Part shown: positions 36,437 to 47,940 of the stretch, piece by piece | Layout of the letters: every line of letters starts with the position of its first letter | Numbering within the stretch: the first letter of the stretch is position 1 | From: Bordetella genomosp. 12 | Lineage (GTDB): Bacteria > Pseudomonadota > Gammaproteobacteria > Burkholderiales > Burkholderiaceae_B | Assembly: GCF_002261355.1 (NCBI RefSeq) | Contig: NZ_NEVU01000002.1 | Location: forward strand, 1,178,001 to 1,242,000 | Reading direction: 5' to 3' | DNA length: 64,000 bases | Made by a program: the position numbers and the translations under genes | The notes under the pieces: generated by a model | The model's database searches: none | Told to the model about the DNA's origin: nothing | Seen by the model: the letters and a program-made list of their open reading frames with translations, nothing else

Positions 36437-36532
36437 CGCCCCGGGGCCAGCCCACCCCCGGGGCGGGCCAAGCGCGGCGCAGCCGTTGCCCGGAGGCGTC
36501 GTTGGACGGCCTGCCCGAGGCACGGCAGGCCG
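36437..36532 (-). terminator. Two GC-rich hairpins downstream of the lipoprotein gene
   Basis: CGGCCTGCC (36507-36515) pairs with GGCAGGCCG (36524-36532), a 9-bp stem 9 bases after the lipoprotein stop. CGCCCCGGGG (36437-36446) pairs with CCCCGGGGCG (36456-36465), a 10-bp stem further on. Neither has a T-run. They probably separate the lipoprotein transcript from the flavoprotein gene. Confidence 0.55.
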
Positions 36533-36540
36533 CCGCTTGC

Positions 36541-37866
36541 TCACCAGCCCCAGCAGGTGCCGGCGGCAGGCTTGCCGCAAGCGCGGTAGTTGACCGCGAA
36601 CCAGAGCTTGCCCGCGCCACGCGGTGACTGGTCGGACTTGACGTCGTTGCGCGGCAACTCTTCCAGCGTGTCACGGGCCGTCTTGGTCGGCGTGCCGCTA
36701 TCGGCATTGGCCACCAACTGCACCCGGCCCAACTGCGCGGCCGTGCGATCTCCGTAGACTACGTCGCTATCGGCCAGCGTCGTCATGCGCAGCGCGGCTT
36801 CCCGCGCCATGGCCGCATAACTGGTGCTGCTGTCGGCGCGCGACAGATCTTTCTTCAGCGTACTGGCCGCCAGAATGTCCGCACTGCTGGCCGGCGCCTT
36901 GAGATTGAAGGCCGACAGGGGTTGCAGCCGGCCCGCTTCGGTCTCGCGGCGCAGCCAATCGCCCCACAGAAATTCCGCGAACTCGGGCAGGCCGGTATTC
37001 GTGTAGCCGATATCACGCGTGAAATAGACCAGCGAGCGATAGGGATCTTCCTGCATACCACCCGCCTCGGTCGCGTTGGCCAGCCCCAGGCGCGTAGGCA
37101 GTTGGTCCACCGTGATGGGCTGATTATTGCCGTCGCGCAGCCAGGCGCGCCCTTCGTCGACCATGCGCTGCCAGAAGGCGCTGCTGCTGGTCATATCGCT
37201 GTAATTGGCGTCAACCTTGACCCAGACCTTGAGCTTGGGGCCGCCGTCGGCGATTTCGCGCAAGGATGAGAACGAATGGTGGCCATCCGTCAGATACAGA
37301 TTGCCATCCCACCCGACGACGACGGTTTTCATCGCCGCCGCGTTGGTGCCCGGGGCGTCCTTGCAGGCAAATGTGGTGGCATCATCCAGGCGCGCGGCAC
37401 TGGCCTCGGCGATCGTCTGGAACTCCTGCGCGCGCGAGGTCTGGCCCGTGTCTTCGCAATAGTCGTCGAACTTCTTGCCCACGGTACGGTTCAGGTAGTC
37501 CAGCATCTGCGTGGGGTTGTTCTGCCAGGTGGAGCGATTGAAATCTCCCTGCCAGCGGCCCAGCTTGTAATAGATCTGGTCATAGCCAATCGCGGCCTGG
37601 GTGGGTTGCAATTCCTCGATGCGCACGGCAATGACGTCGCCCGGTTTGGCGTCGAGATAGGCGGCATTGCGCGCAGGTTCCGTATTCTCGGCAGGCGGCG
37701 TCTCGGCCGGGGCGGTCTCGACCGGCGCGGTTTGCTCCGGCGTCGTGCCGGCGGCTTCCTCGTCGCCGTCATCGCCGCCATTGCAGCCAGCCAGCACCAA
37801 GGGCAAGGCCAACAGGGCCATCCAGCGGCGATACTGCATCGCCATACGCGGTTTCGCGGCTTGCAT
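36541..37866 (-). CDS. Lipoprotein with a ParB/sulfiredoxin-like nuclease-fold domain
   Basis: A 441-residue predicted lipoprotein. The signal peptide ends in a lipobox (LPLVLAGC), followed by an acidic, Pro/Glu/Thr-rich linker (to about residue 65). The next region (GDVIAVRIEELQPTQAAIGY) and VVGWDGNLYLTDGHHSFSSL fit the putative ParB-like nuclease family (ParBc_2 type), in which DGHH is the core motif. The second half has no motif I recognise. The start at 37866 is chosen because GGGGAG lies 6 bases upstream. A ParB-type fold on the cell surface or periplasmic face cannot act in chromosome partitioning; its role is unknown. It is downstream of amn by 72 bases, same strand. Confidence 0.82.
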   Translation of the reverse strand: MQAAKPRMAMQYRRWMALLALPLVLAGCNGGDDGDEEAAGTTPEQTAPVETAPAETPPAENTEPARNAAYLDAKPGDVIAVRIEELQPTQAAIGYDQIYYKLGRWQGDFNRSTWQNNPTQMLDYLNRTVGKKFDDYCEDTGQTSRAQEFQTIAEASAARLDDATTFACKDAPGTNAAAMKTVVVGWDGNLYLTDGHHSFSSLREIADGGPKLKVWVKVDANYSDMTSSSAFWQRMVDEGRAWLRDGNNQPITVDQLPTRLGLANATEAGGMQEDPYRSLVYFTRDIGYTNTGLPEFAEFLWGDWLRRETEAGRLQPLSAFNLKAPASSADILAASTLKKDLSRADSSTSYAAMAREAALRMTTLADSDVVYGDRTAAQLGRVQLVANADSGTPTKTARDTLEELPRNDVKSDQSPRGAGKLWFAVNYRACGKPAAGTCWGW

Positions 37867-37938
37867 TTCAAGCTCCCCCACAGATGAAAAGCCGCGAGTA
37901 TGTCTGCACTTTGTTACAGGCGCGTGGATAGCAACAGG

Positions 37939-39429
37939 CTACTGAAAGGCCGTCTCGGTGAACGATCGCAGCTTGCGCGAATGCAGCCTTTCGGGCGCCA
38001 TCTCGCTCAGGATCTCCAGCGCGCGTATGCCGATCTCCAGATGCTGGTTGACCTGCCTGCGGTAGAACGCGCTGGCCATGCCGGGCAGTTTCAGTTCGCC
38101 ATGCAACGGTTTGTCCGACACGCAAAGCAAGGTGCCGTACGGCACACGGAACCGAAAGCCATTGGCCGCGATGGTGGCCGATTCCATATCCAGGGCAATC
38201 GCGCGGGACTGGGCGAATCGCTCGACGAGCTCGCCCTGGTCGCGCAGCTCCCAGTTGCGATTGTCGATGGTGGCCACGGTGCCCGTGCGCATGATGCGCT
38301 TGAGATCCCAGCCCGACAGGCCGGCCACTTCCTGCACGGCCTGCTCCAGCGCCACCTGCACTTCGGCCAGCGGCGGCACAGGCACCCAGGCCGGCAGATC
38401 CGCGTCCAACACATGGTCGTCGCGCACATAGCCGTGCGCCAGTACGTAGTCGCCCAGCCGCTGCGAATCGCGCAGGCCGGCGCAATGGCCCAGCATCAGC
38501 CAGGCATGCGGCCGCAGCACCGCGATGTGGTCGGTGATGGTTTTGGCGTTGGATGGCCCCACGCCCATATTGACCAGGGTGATGCCCGAGTGATCGGGGC
38601 GGATGAGATGATAGGCGGGCATCTGGGGCAGCCGTTGCGCGACATCGGCACTTGCCGTGCTCTGACCGAGCCGGGTGATGCGATTTCCCGGTTCGACCAG
38701 CGCCTCGTAGTCGCCCCGGCCCTCGGCCATCATGGCGCGGGCACGGGCGCAGAATTCGTCCACGTAAAACTGGTAATTCGTGAACAACACGAAATTCTGG
38801 AAATGCGAAGGCGCGGTGGCGGTGTAATGCTGCAAGCGGTGCAGGGAGTAATCCACGCGCGTGGCAGTAAACGGCGCCAATGGGTGCGGCTCGCCTTCGC
38901 GCCCGCGCCATGAGCCGTTGACGATGGCGTCGTCGGTCACCGCCAGATCGGGCACATCGAACAGATCGCGCAAGGGACGGCGCAGGCTGTCCAGATGTTC
39001 GCCCTCGACATAGGCGCCTTCCGGAAAGGCGAAGTGCAGCGGGATGGGCGTGTCGGACTCGCCGATTTCCACCGGCACGCCATGGTTCTGCAGCAACAGA
39101 CCAATCTGCTCGATCAGGTAATCGGTGAACAACGCGGGCTGCGTAATCGTCGTTTGATAGCAGCCGGGCTCGGCCACATGCCCGTATGACAGACGCGAAT
39201 CGATGGGGTCGTAGGTCTGCACCGAAATCTGCAAGGCCGGGTAGCAGGCCCGCACCCTGCCACTCAGATTGCGGCCATGCAGCACATCCTGAAACGCCTG
39301 GCGCAGAAACGCCGTATTGCGGTCGTAGATCTGGGTCAGCCGCGCCACGGCGGCGCGCGCATCGTCAAAGCGTTCGAACGGGATGGGCTCCGGACGATAG
39401 AAACTGGCTGCTGAATACACTGCACTCAT
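37939..39429 (-). CDS. amn: AMP nucleosidase
   Basis: A 496-residue AMP nucleosidase, which hydrolyses AMP to adenine and ribose 5-phosphate and so tunes adenylate pools. An N-terminal regulatory domain (about residues 1-180; QISVQTYDPIDSRLSYGHV) is followed by the nucleosidase fold with LVNMGVGPSNAKTITDHIAV, LMLGHCAGLRDSQRLGDYV and ALDMESATIAANGFR, where the Asp/Glu pair binds the ribose. Length is close to the E. coli enzyme. The start at 39429 (MSAVYSAASF) has no strong Shine-Dalgarno. A TGAAAT dyad lies in the divergent region to the NlpC/P60 gene. Confidence 0.95.
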   Translation of the reverse strand: MSAVYSAASFYRPEPIPFERFDDARAAVARLTQIYDRNTAFLRQAFQDVLHGRNLSGRVRACYPALQISVQTYDPIDSRLSYGHVAEPGCYQTTITQPALFTDYLIEQIGLLLQNHGVPVEIGESDTPIPLHFAFPEGAYVEGEHLDSLRRPLRDLFDVPDLAVTDDAIVNGSWRGREGEPHPLAPFTATRVDYSLHRLQHYTATAPSHFQNFVLFTNYQFYVDEFCARARAMMAEGRGDYEALVEPGNRITRLGQSTASADVAQRLPQMPAYHLIRPDHSGITLVNMGVGPSNAKTITDHIAVLRPHAWLMLGHCAGLRDSQRLGDYVLAHGYVRDDHVLDADLPAWVPVPPLAEVQVALEQAVQEVAGLSGWDLKRIMRTGTVATIDNRNWELRDQGELVERFAQSRAIALDMESATIAANGFRFRVPYGTLLCVSDKPLHGELKLPGMASAFYRRQVNQHLEIGIRALEILSEMAPERLHSRKLRSFTETAFQ

Positions 39430-39554
39430 GGGTCTGCTTCCCTGCGGCGTCGCGGCCAGGGCGCCGCGCGTAGCCGATTATGCCGCATCCATGATGACGC
39501 CCGACGGCGCCTGCGGCGCGTGCCGAAACCTCCCGCAGTGCATCAAAAATGTAA

Positions 39555-39569
39555 TGAAATACTATTTCA
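39555..39569. promoter_or_regulatory. Dyad in the amn / NlpC-P60 divergent region
   Basis: TGAAAT (39555-39560) and ATTTCA (39564-39569) are perfect 6-bp arms around ACT, in the AT-richer part of the 248-base region between two divergent starts. It is a candidate operator with unknown factor. Confidence 0.45.
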
Positions 39570-39677
39570 GGTCCATCCGAGGCCGAGTGCTGTTAAGGTT
39601 GCGCTTTGCCGCCGGCTTACCCCAAGAGACACGTGCTCTGAAGCCATCCGTCCACACTTTGCTGTCCGAAGTGCCGC

Positions 39678-40259
39678 ATGACTCCTCCCACGCGAAACGC
39701 TCGCCGACAATGGCCCTCATTGTCTGCTTTGATCAGCGCCCCTCTGTTGGCGCTATGTTTTTCCGGTATCGCCCACGCCACGGTGCAAGCCGAAGCGCTA
39801 GGCAACCTCCAGGGCCTGAAACTGGCCAACGAAACCACCGTACCCACACTGCGCGAACGCATCGTGCAGGCAGGCCTGGACAAGATAGGCACGCCCTACA
39901 GCTGGGGCGGCGATGATCCTGTCGACGGATTCGATTGCAGTGGCCTGGCGCTGTTTGTCTTCCGCGAGACCGCGGGCATCGACCTGCCGCGCACCTCGCG
40001 CGCGCAACGGCAGGCCGGCGACAACGTCAACCGCCGGCAATTGCGCCCTGGCGATCTGGTGTTCTTCGCCACCAACCGCCGCGGCGTGACCTCGCATGTC
40101 GGCATCTACATCGGCCAGAATCAATTCGTGCACGCGCCCTCGCGCGGCGCCAAGGTCCGGGTGGACAAGCTGAGCAACAGCTACTGGTCCAAGCGCTACC
40201 TCGGCGCTCGCACTTATCTCGAGAGCGCGCCTTCGCCCTTGCTGGCCAAGGCCAACTAA
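39678..40259 (+). CDS. NlpC/P60 family cell-wall hydrolase (exported)
   Basis: A 193-residue exported protein with a signal peptide (about residues 1-34, ending GIAHA). It has a single NlpC/P60 domain of the papain-like fold, which cuts peptidoglycan stem peptides (typically D-Glu to diamino acid). The catalytic Cys is in DGFDCSGLALFVF, the first His in TSHVGIYIG and the polar/His third residue in FVHAPSRGAKV. No SH3 or LysM wall-binding domain is visible, like the short enterobacterial lipoproteins of this family but without a lipobox. It stands alone, divergent from amn. Confidence 0.9.
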   Translation: MTPPTRNARRQWPSLSALISAPLLALCFSGIAHATVQAEALGNLQGLKLANETTVPTLRERIVQAGLDKIGTPYSWGGDDPVDGFDCSGLALFVFRETAGIDLPRTSRAQRQAGDNVNRRQLRPGDLVFFATNRRGVTSHVGIYIGQNQFVHAPSRGAKVRVDKLSNSYWSKRYLGARTYLESAPSPLLAKAN

Positions 40260-40268
40260 AGCGCAAAT

Positions 40269-40289
40269 GGGGCGGCAAGCCGCCGCCCC
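40269..40289. terminator. Hairpin between convergent NlpC/P60 and SDR genes
   Basis: GGGGCGGC (40269-40276) and GCCGCCCC (40282-40289) form an 8-bp stem with a 5-base loop in the 38-base gap between stops. On the minus strand it is followed by ATTTGCGC, so termination could be weakly U-assisted for the SDR gene. Confidence 0.6.
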
Positions 40290-40297
40290 GCCGTGCC

Positions 40298-41068
40298 TCA
40301 ACCGCGCCCGACGAAGGGCATGTTGGTGGCCATGATGGTCATGAACTGCACATTGGTGTCCAGCGGCAATTGCGCCATCCCCGCCACGGCCTGCGCCACG
40401 TGCGCCACATCCATCCGCGGCTCGACCCGCGTCGAGCCATCCGCCTGCAGCACTCCCTTAGCCATGCGCTCGGTCATGTCGGTAGCGGCATTGCCTATAT
40501 CAATCTGACCGCAGGCAATGCCGTATTGGCGGCAGTCCAGGGAGATGGATTTGGTCAGGCCGGTGACCGCGTGCTTGGTCGCGGTATAGGCGATGGAGTA
40601 AGGGCGCGGCGCATGCGATGAAATCGAACCATTGTTGATGATGCGCCCGCCGCGCGGGCTTTGCGCCTTCATGAGGCGGATGGCGGCCTGCGCGCACAGA
40701 AACATGCCGGTCAGATTGGTGTCCACGACCGAGCGCCAGACTTCCACAGGCAGATCCTCGATGGGCACGGCCGGCGCGCTGCGCCCGGCGTTGTTGAACA
40801 GAACATCCAGGCGGTCATACTCACGCTGGATCTCGTCGAACAGCGCGCGCACATCAGCCTCCTGCGTGACGTCCGTCGGCACGACGAGCGCGCGCACGCC
40901 GTCCTCCCCGGCCGCAATGCGGGTCTGCTCCAGCGGCTCGCGCCGGCGTCCGGCCAGCACCACTTTATAGCCCTGGGCCAGAAATTCGAGCGCGACGGCC
41001 CGGCCGATGCCGGTGCCCGCGCCGGTCACCAGCGCCACCCGCGAACCGGGCGTGTCATTGGACTGCAT
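40298..41068 (-). CDS. Short-chain dehydrogenase/reductase
   Basis: A 256-residue classical SDR. The cofactor motif is TGAGTGIG with GRRREPLEQ at the end of the second strand, favouring NADP(H). NNAG and the catalytic Ser in NNGSISSHA with YTATK (Tyr-x3-Lys) are all present, so it should be active. The substrate is unknown; 3-oxoacyl reductases and many alcohol dehydrogenases look alike. The start at 41068 ([16 protein letters not shown]) has GGAGA upstream. It lies between convergent NlpC/P60 and divergent gmk without an operon partner. Confidence 0.88.
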   Translation of the reverse strand: MQSNDTPGSRVALVTGAGTGIGRAVALEFLAQGYKVVLAGRRREPLEQTRIAAGEDGVRALVVPTDVTQEADVRALFDEIQREYDRLDVLFNNAGRSAPAVPIEDLPVEVWRSVVDTNLTGMFLCAQAAIRLMKAQSPRGGRIINNGSISSHAPRPYSIAYTATKHAVTGLTKSISLDCRQYGIACGQIDIGNAATDMTERMAKGVLQADGSTRVEPRMDVAHVAQAVAGMAQLPLDTNVQFMTIMATNMPFVGRG

Positions 41069-41141
41069 AGACGTCTCCACCAAGATTCTCAACGCGGCAA
41101 TCCTACCCCAAACCCCGGATGCGCAATGCAAGCGGGCGTGA

Positions 41142-41873
<732 letters not shown>

Positions 41874-41915
41874 AACGCCCTGCTCCCAACGTCTGCATAT
41901 CCACCAGGTAATTCC

Positions 41916-42119
41916 ATGGCCCGCATCACTGTCGAAGATTGTCTGAACCAGATCCCCAACCGCTTCAAGCTCACGCTGGCCGCGACCTACCGCGCCCGCG
42001 AGCTGGCGCAAGGCCATGCCCCGCGCCTGGACAGCAAGGACAAGCCGACCGTGACCGCCCTGCGTGAAATCGCCTCCGGCCTCACCGGCCTGGAAATGCT
42101 GCGTAAAGTCCCGACCTGA
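41916..42119 (+). CDS. rpoZ: RNA polymerase omega subunit
   Basis: A 67-residue omega subunit, which binds beta' near the active site, stabilises it and forms part of the ppGpp site 1 together with beta'. The sequence [20 protein letters not shown] is the standard N-terminus, including the MAR motif. Its length is typical for betaproteobacteria. It lies 42 bases after gmk and 23 before spoT. Confidence 0.97.
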   Translation: MARITVEDCLNQIPNRFKLTLAATYRARELAQGHAPRLDSKDKPTVTALREIASGLTGLEMLRKVPT

Positions 42120-42142
42120 TCGCGGCCGGGGAGGCGGCTAGC

Positions 42143-44437
<2,295 letters not shown>

Positions 44438-44444
44438 AGAGATC

Positions 44445-44494
44445 AGGCCGCCTGCCGGCTTGCGGGGCCGATGCCCCGCCCGGCCAGGCGGCCT
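44445..44494. terminator. 50-base near-perfect inverted repeat between spoT and glnQ-like gene
   Basis: AGGCCGCCTG (44445-44454) pairs with CAGGCGGCCT (44485-44494). Inside it, CCGG pairs with CCGG, and GCGGGGC (44462-44468) with GCCCCGC (44473-44479) around a CGAT loop. It fills the gap between convergent genes and begins 7 bases after spoT. It has no T-run but should terminate or insulate both transcripts. Confidence 0.7.
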
Positions 44495-44497
44495 GCT

Positions 44498-45226
44498 TCA
44501 GGCCACGTGCTGCAGGAAGTCGCGCAGGCGCTGGCTGGGCGGATCGCTGAGCAAGGCCTCGGGCTTGCCATCGTGCGCGATCTTGCCGCCGTCGATGAAC
44601 AGCAGGCGGCTGCCCACTCGCCGTGCGAACTCCATCTCGTGCGTCACCACGACCATGGTCATGCCCTCATCGGCCAGATCGCGCATGACCTTGAGCACTT
44701 CGTGCCGCAACTCGGGATCGAGCGCGGAGGTCGGCTCGTCAAAGAGCATGAGTTTGGGCTTGATCGCCAGCGCACGGGCGATGGCCACGCGCTGTTGCTG
44801 CCCGCCTGACAACTCGGCGGGATAGTGATCCATCCGCTCTGACAATCCCACTTTGCCCAGCAACTCCCGCGCCACCTGGCGGGCTTCTTCGCGCGTCGTG
44901 CCGCGCGTATGCTGCGGCCCGAACATCACGTTTTCCAGGGCTGTCATCTGCGGAAAGAGGTTGAACTGCTGAAACACCATGCCCGCTTCGCGGCGTATGG
45001 TGCGCACGTCTTCGGCCGAGCCCAGCACACTGATGCCATCGACATGCAGATCGCCGCCGTCTATGGTCTCCAGCACATTGATACAGCGTAGGAACGTGGA
45101 CTTGCCGGAACCCGACGGCCCGACGACCACGACCACCTCGCCCACATCCACGTCGACCGTGATGCCGTTGAGGACGACCGAATCGCCGAAGCGCTTGATG
45201 ACGTTCTTGAATTCGACCATGCTCAT
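44498..45226 (-). CDS. glnQ: Polar amino-acid ABC transporter, ATP-binding protein (GlnQ type)
   Basis: A 242-residue ABC ATPase of the polar amino acid uptake family. Walker A GPSGSGKSTFLRCIN, MVFQQFNLFPQMT, signature LSGGQQQRVAIARAL, Walker B LMLFDEPTSALDPE and VVTHEMEFARRV are textbook. Its ATG (MSMVEFKNV) overlaps the permease stop by four bases (ATGA), so translation is coupled. It energises uptake by the GlnP/GlnH-type partners. The glutamine name is by family; glutamate, arginine or others are possible. Confidence 0.93.
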   Translation of the reverse strand: MSMVEFKNVIKRFGDSVVLNGITVDVDVGEVVVVVGPSGSGKSTFLRCINVLETIDGGDLHVDGISVLGSAEDVRTIRREAGMVFQQFNLFPQMTALENVMFGPQHTRGTTREEARQVARELLGKVGLSERMDHYPAELSGGQQQRVAIARALAIKPKLMLFDEPTSALDPELRHEVLKVMRDLADEGMTMVVVTHEMEFARRVGSRLLFIDGGKIAHDGKPEALLSDPPSQRLRDFLQHVA

Positions 45227-45882
45227 AGTATGCGCATCCTTTTTTCCACCAGGCGCAGGCCCAGGGCCATCAGGCCGGTAAGAATCAGGTAGACCACCGC
45301 CACCGCCGACCAGATTTCCACCGCGCGGAAATTGCTGGCCATGATCTCCTGGCCTTGGCGCGTCAACTCGGCCACGCCGATCACAATGAACAGCGAAGAA
45401 TCCTTCAGGCTGATAATGCATTGATTGCCCAGGGCGGGAATCATGCGCCGGAAGGCCACCGGGCCGATGATATAGATCAGGATCTTGGAAAATGGCAGAC
45501 CCATGGCCTGCCCTGCTTCTTTGAGGCCGCGCGCCACCGACAGCAAGGCCCCGCGCACGATCTCCGCAATATAGGCACCCGAATTGATGATCAGGGTGGC
45601 GATGGCAGCCATCTCGGCCTCTACCCGCATGCCCGGCAGCAACAAGGGCAGCGCAAAATAGATGAACATCACCTGCACCACAATGGGCGTGCCGCGGATC
45701 ACGGCCACGTAGATCTGGGCCACCAGCGCCAGCGGCCAGGGCCCGTAAGCCCGGGCCACACCGGCCAGCGCGCCCAGGATGAAGCCCCCGACCAGCCCCC
45801 ATAAAGTGATCTTGACGGTCATCAAGGTACCGTCGAGCAAGTTGGGTAACGCGTCCCAGATTACTGATACGTCAAAATTCAC
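45223..45882 (-). CDS. glnP: Polar amino-acid ABC transporter, permease (GlnP type)
   Basis: A 219-residue inner-membrane permease with about five hydrophobic segments. The N-terminal WDALPNLLDGTLMTVKITLW and VYVAVIRGTPIVVQ-like YVAVIRGTPIVVQVMFIYFAL, AYIAEIVRGALLSV and the EAA loop GLKEAGQAMGLPFSKIL identify the HisM/GlnP family. It starts with GTG at 45882 preceded by GGGGGA. It sits between the binding protein (82 bases upstream) and the ATPase (overlapping). A single permease gene means that the channel is a homodimer. Confidence 0.93.
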   Translation of the reverse strand: MNFDVSVIWDALPNLLDGTLMTVKITLWGLVGGFILGALAGVARAYGPWPLALVAQIYVAVIRGTPIVVQVMFIYFALPLLLPGMRVEAEMAAIATLIINSGAYIAEIVRGALLSVARGLKEAGQAMGLPFSKILIYIIGPVAFRRMIPALGNQCIISLKDSSLFIVIGVAELTRQGQEIMASNFRAVEIWSAVAVVYLILTGLMALGLRLVEKRMRIL

Positions 45883-45964
45883 GCTTCCCCCTTTCTGGCG
45901 GAAAAAACATGGCCGCCGGCGAGACCTGCCCGCAAGCGGCCAAGGGTTCTTTCAGATCAGCGCA

Positions 45965-46717
45965 TCAAGGCGCCTTGCCGAACCACTTGGTATAGATCTT
46001 GTCGTACTCGCCATTGGCCTTGAGCGTGGCCAAGGCCTTGTTGACCTGGGCGACGAGGTCACTGCCCTTGGGGAAGGCAATGCCATAGAAATCGCCGCTC
46101 TTGACGGTACCCACGACCTTGACGCGGCCCTTGCCCGCCGTATTGGCGTAATACTGCACGTTGGGCGTGTCATGCACGGCGGCATCCACGCGCCCGGTCG
46201 CCAGCTCCAGATAGGCGTTGTCGATATTGGGGAAGAGCTTGAGCTTGGCGTCAGGTACCTGGGACTTGAGGAAGTCCACCGTGGCGGTTCCCGTTTTGAC
46301 GGCTACGGTCTTGCCCGCCAGATCCTGGGCCGTCTTGATATTGGTGGTTTTTTCGGGCACCAAAATCGCGAGCCCGCTTTCGTAATAGGGATCGGAGAAG
46401 TCGATCACCTTCTTGCGGTCGTCGCGGATGGTGATGCCGGCCAGCGCTGCATCGATGTTCTTGGTCTGCAGGCCCGGGATGATGCCGTTGAAGTCCATGG
46501 GTTGCAGCTTGTATTTGAGGTTGAGCTCCTTGGCGATGGCCGCCCAGAGATCGACGTCAAAACCCGTGTAGGTATTGCCTTGCTTGAACTCGAACGGCAC
46601 GAAAGCCGTGTCGGTGGCAACGATCAACTCCTTACCCTGAGCCGCCGCGGTAGATATCGAACCAAACATCGTGACGGACAAACCGACAAGGGCAGCCGCG
46701 ACTTTACTTTTGATCAT
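45965..46717 (-). CDS. glnH: Periplasmic polar amino-acid-binding protein (GlnH type)
   Basis: A 250-residue solute-binding protein with a signal peptide (about residues 1-27, ending STAAAQG). Family segments are [55 protein letters not shown] and [17 protein letters not shown]. The Asp of FDVDL and Arg of ITIRDDR contact the ligand's amino and carboxylate groups in GlnH-like proteins. The start at 46717 has AGGAG upstream. It heads glnHPQ. A strong inverted repeat in the leader region may regulate it. Confidence 0.94.
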   Translation of the reverse strand: MIKSKVAAALVGLSVTMFGSISTAAAQGKELIVATDTAFVPFEFKQGNTYTGFDVDLWAAIAKELNLKYKLQPMDFNGIIPGLQTKNIDAALAGITIRDDRKKVIDFSDPYYESGLAILVPEKTTNIKTAQDLAGKTVAVKTGTATVDFLKSQVPDAKLKLFPNIDNAYLELATGRVDAAVHDTPNVQYYANTAGKGRVKVVGTVKSGDFYGIAFPKGSDLVAQVNKALATLKANGEYDKIYTKWFGKAP

Positions 46718-46777
46718 AGATTTCTCCTGTGGATTCAACAGGCTACGCCCATACTGCCTGGCGAGCCAAGTCTGGGC

Positions 46778-46813
46778 GTCCGGTGCCGGACGCAATCCCG
46801 CCCGGCACCGGAC
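46778..46813. repeat. 12-bp-arm inverted repeat in the glnH leader region
   Basis: GTCCGGTGCCGG (46778-46789) and CCGGCACCGGAC (46802-46813) are perfect arms with a 12-base loop. GTCCGG-TG-CCGGAC (46778-46791) is an alternative smaller stem using the same left arm. It lies 61 bases upstream of the glnH ATG and 90 before the divergent gene, so it may be a leader structure, an operator or an upstream terminator. Confidence 0.6.
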
Positions 46814-46902
46814 TTGCGAATGATCTTAACGCAACACTTCGCCGTGGCACAGCCACCGATAAAAATTACAATGCAAGACCAATCCCACTCTGGGGGCAGG
46901 CT

Positions 46903-47940
46903 GTGGCGTTCAATCCCATCCTCATCGAGGGCGACCGGCGGCAGGTCGGCCTGGAGCTCGGCAAACTGGCCCGGGCCATCATGCCGGCCTATCTGGATCA
47001 AAGCAGCACCTGGGCCGCCTTGCGCCCCTGGCGCGGGCATGCCTTTCTGCGCGGGCTGGGCGACGCGGCCCAGGCCGCGCTGCCCGCCATCTGGCAGGAA
47101 ATCGAAGGCATGGCCGAAGGGCTGCGCATGCCTGTCGAGGACGTGCTGCTCTGGAACTGCCGCGGCGACCTGCTGCGCAAAACCTCCGACGGCTGCACCT
47201 CGCTGGCCTGGCGCGCAGCCGACGGTACTTGCTGGATGGCGCACAACGAAGATGGCGATCCCTATCTGCGTGGCCGCTGCCGTGTCGTGGATGTCCGGCC
47301 CGACGGCGCGCCGGGCTTTGTCAGTTTCTACTATCCCGGTTCCCTGCCGGGGCACACGTTTGCCGGCAATCGTGCGGGCCTGGCGCAAACCATCAACAAC
47401 GTGCGCCTGCGCCAACGCCAGGCCGGCGTGCCGCGCATGCTGCTGGCACGCGCCGTGCTCGATTGCCGCACCCTCGACGAGGCACTCGCATTGCTGCAAA
47501 CCCTGCCCCGGGCCGGGGGATTTCATCACACCCTGGGCTGGGCCGCAGACGGCAGGCTGGTGAGCGTGGAAGCCAGCCCCGCGCAGTGCAGCGTGCAAGC
47601 AATCGGCAAAGGTTATGCCCATGCCAACCACCTCATCCATCCCGACGGCCCGCCCCAGGTCGTGAGCGACTCATCGGCCAGCCGTCAGCGCCAGGCCGAG
47701 CACTTGATGGACGCCTGGCACGGCACGGCGACAGGCGCCGACCTGGTAAAGGTTTTACTGGATACCCACGGCGAGCTGCCCATTCTGCGCTGCGACCCTC
47801 AGGATCCCGACGAAGAGAACACCCTGGCCACCGCCCTGTTCGCATTGCGCGCCGGCAGCCTGACCTTGGCCATCCACGACCGCAGCCCGCACGCCCTGAC
47901 CACCTTGACCCTCTGCGGCGACGCCGATGCTGCCGCCTAG
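46903..47940 (+). CDS. C45-family Ntn hydrolase (acyltransferase/peptidase, AAT-like)
   Basis: A 345-residue protein resembling acyl-CoA:6-aminopenicillanic acid acyltransferase and related C45 peptidases, which cut themselves before a Cys nucleophile. The segment TSDGCTSLAWRAADGT contains the probable nucleophile Cys, followed by WMAHNEDGDP (the conserved HNxD), and FAGNRAGLAQTINNVRL. Substrates of bacterial members are mostly unknown amides or acyl-amino acids. I take GTG 46903 (first residues MAFNPILIEGDRRQ) with a G-rich ribosome-binding site; the frame is open further upstream. It is divergent from glnHPQ, and its stop overlaps the convergent fhaC stop by four bases. A link with the amino-acid importer is only suggested by position. 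Confidence 0.8.
   Translation: MAFNPILIEGDRRQVGLELGKLARAIMPAYLDQSSTWAALRPWRGHAFLRGLGDAAQAALPAIWQEIEGMAEGLRMPVEDVLLWNCRGDLLRKTSDGCTSLAWRAADGTCWMAHNEDGDPYLRGRCRVVDVRPDGAPGFVSFYYPGSLPGHTFAGNRAGLAQTINNVRLRQRQAGVPRMLLARAVLDCRTLDEALALLQTLPRAGGFHHTLGWAADGRLVSVEASPAQCSVQAIGKGYAHANHLIHPDGPPQVVSDSSASRQRQAEHLMDAWHGTATGADLVKVLLDTHGELPILRCDPQDPDEENTLATALFALRAGSLTLAIHDRSPHALTTLTLCGDADAAA

Noticed and set aside
44445-44494. Inverted repeat as an attachment or transposon end
   Set aside because: It lies exactly between convergent stops and has no partner elsewhere in the window; a terminator-like hairpin explains it.
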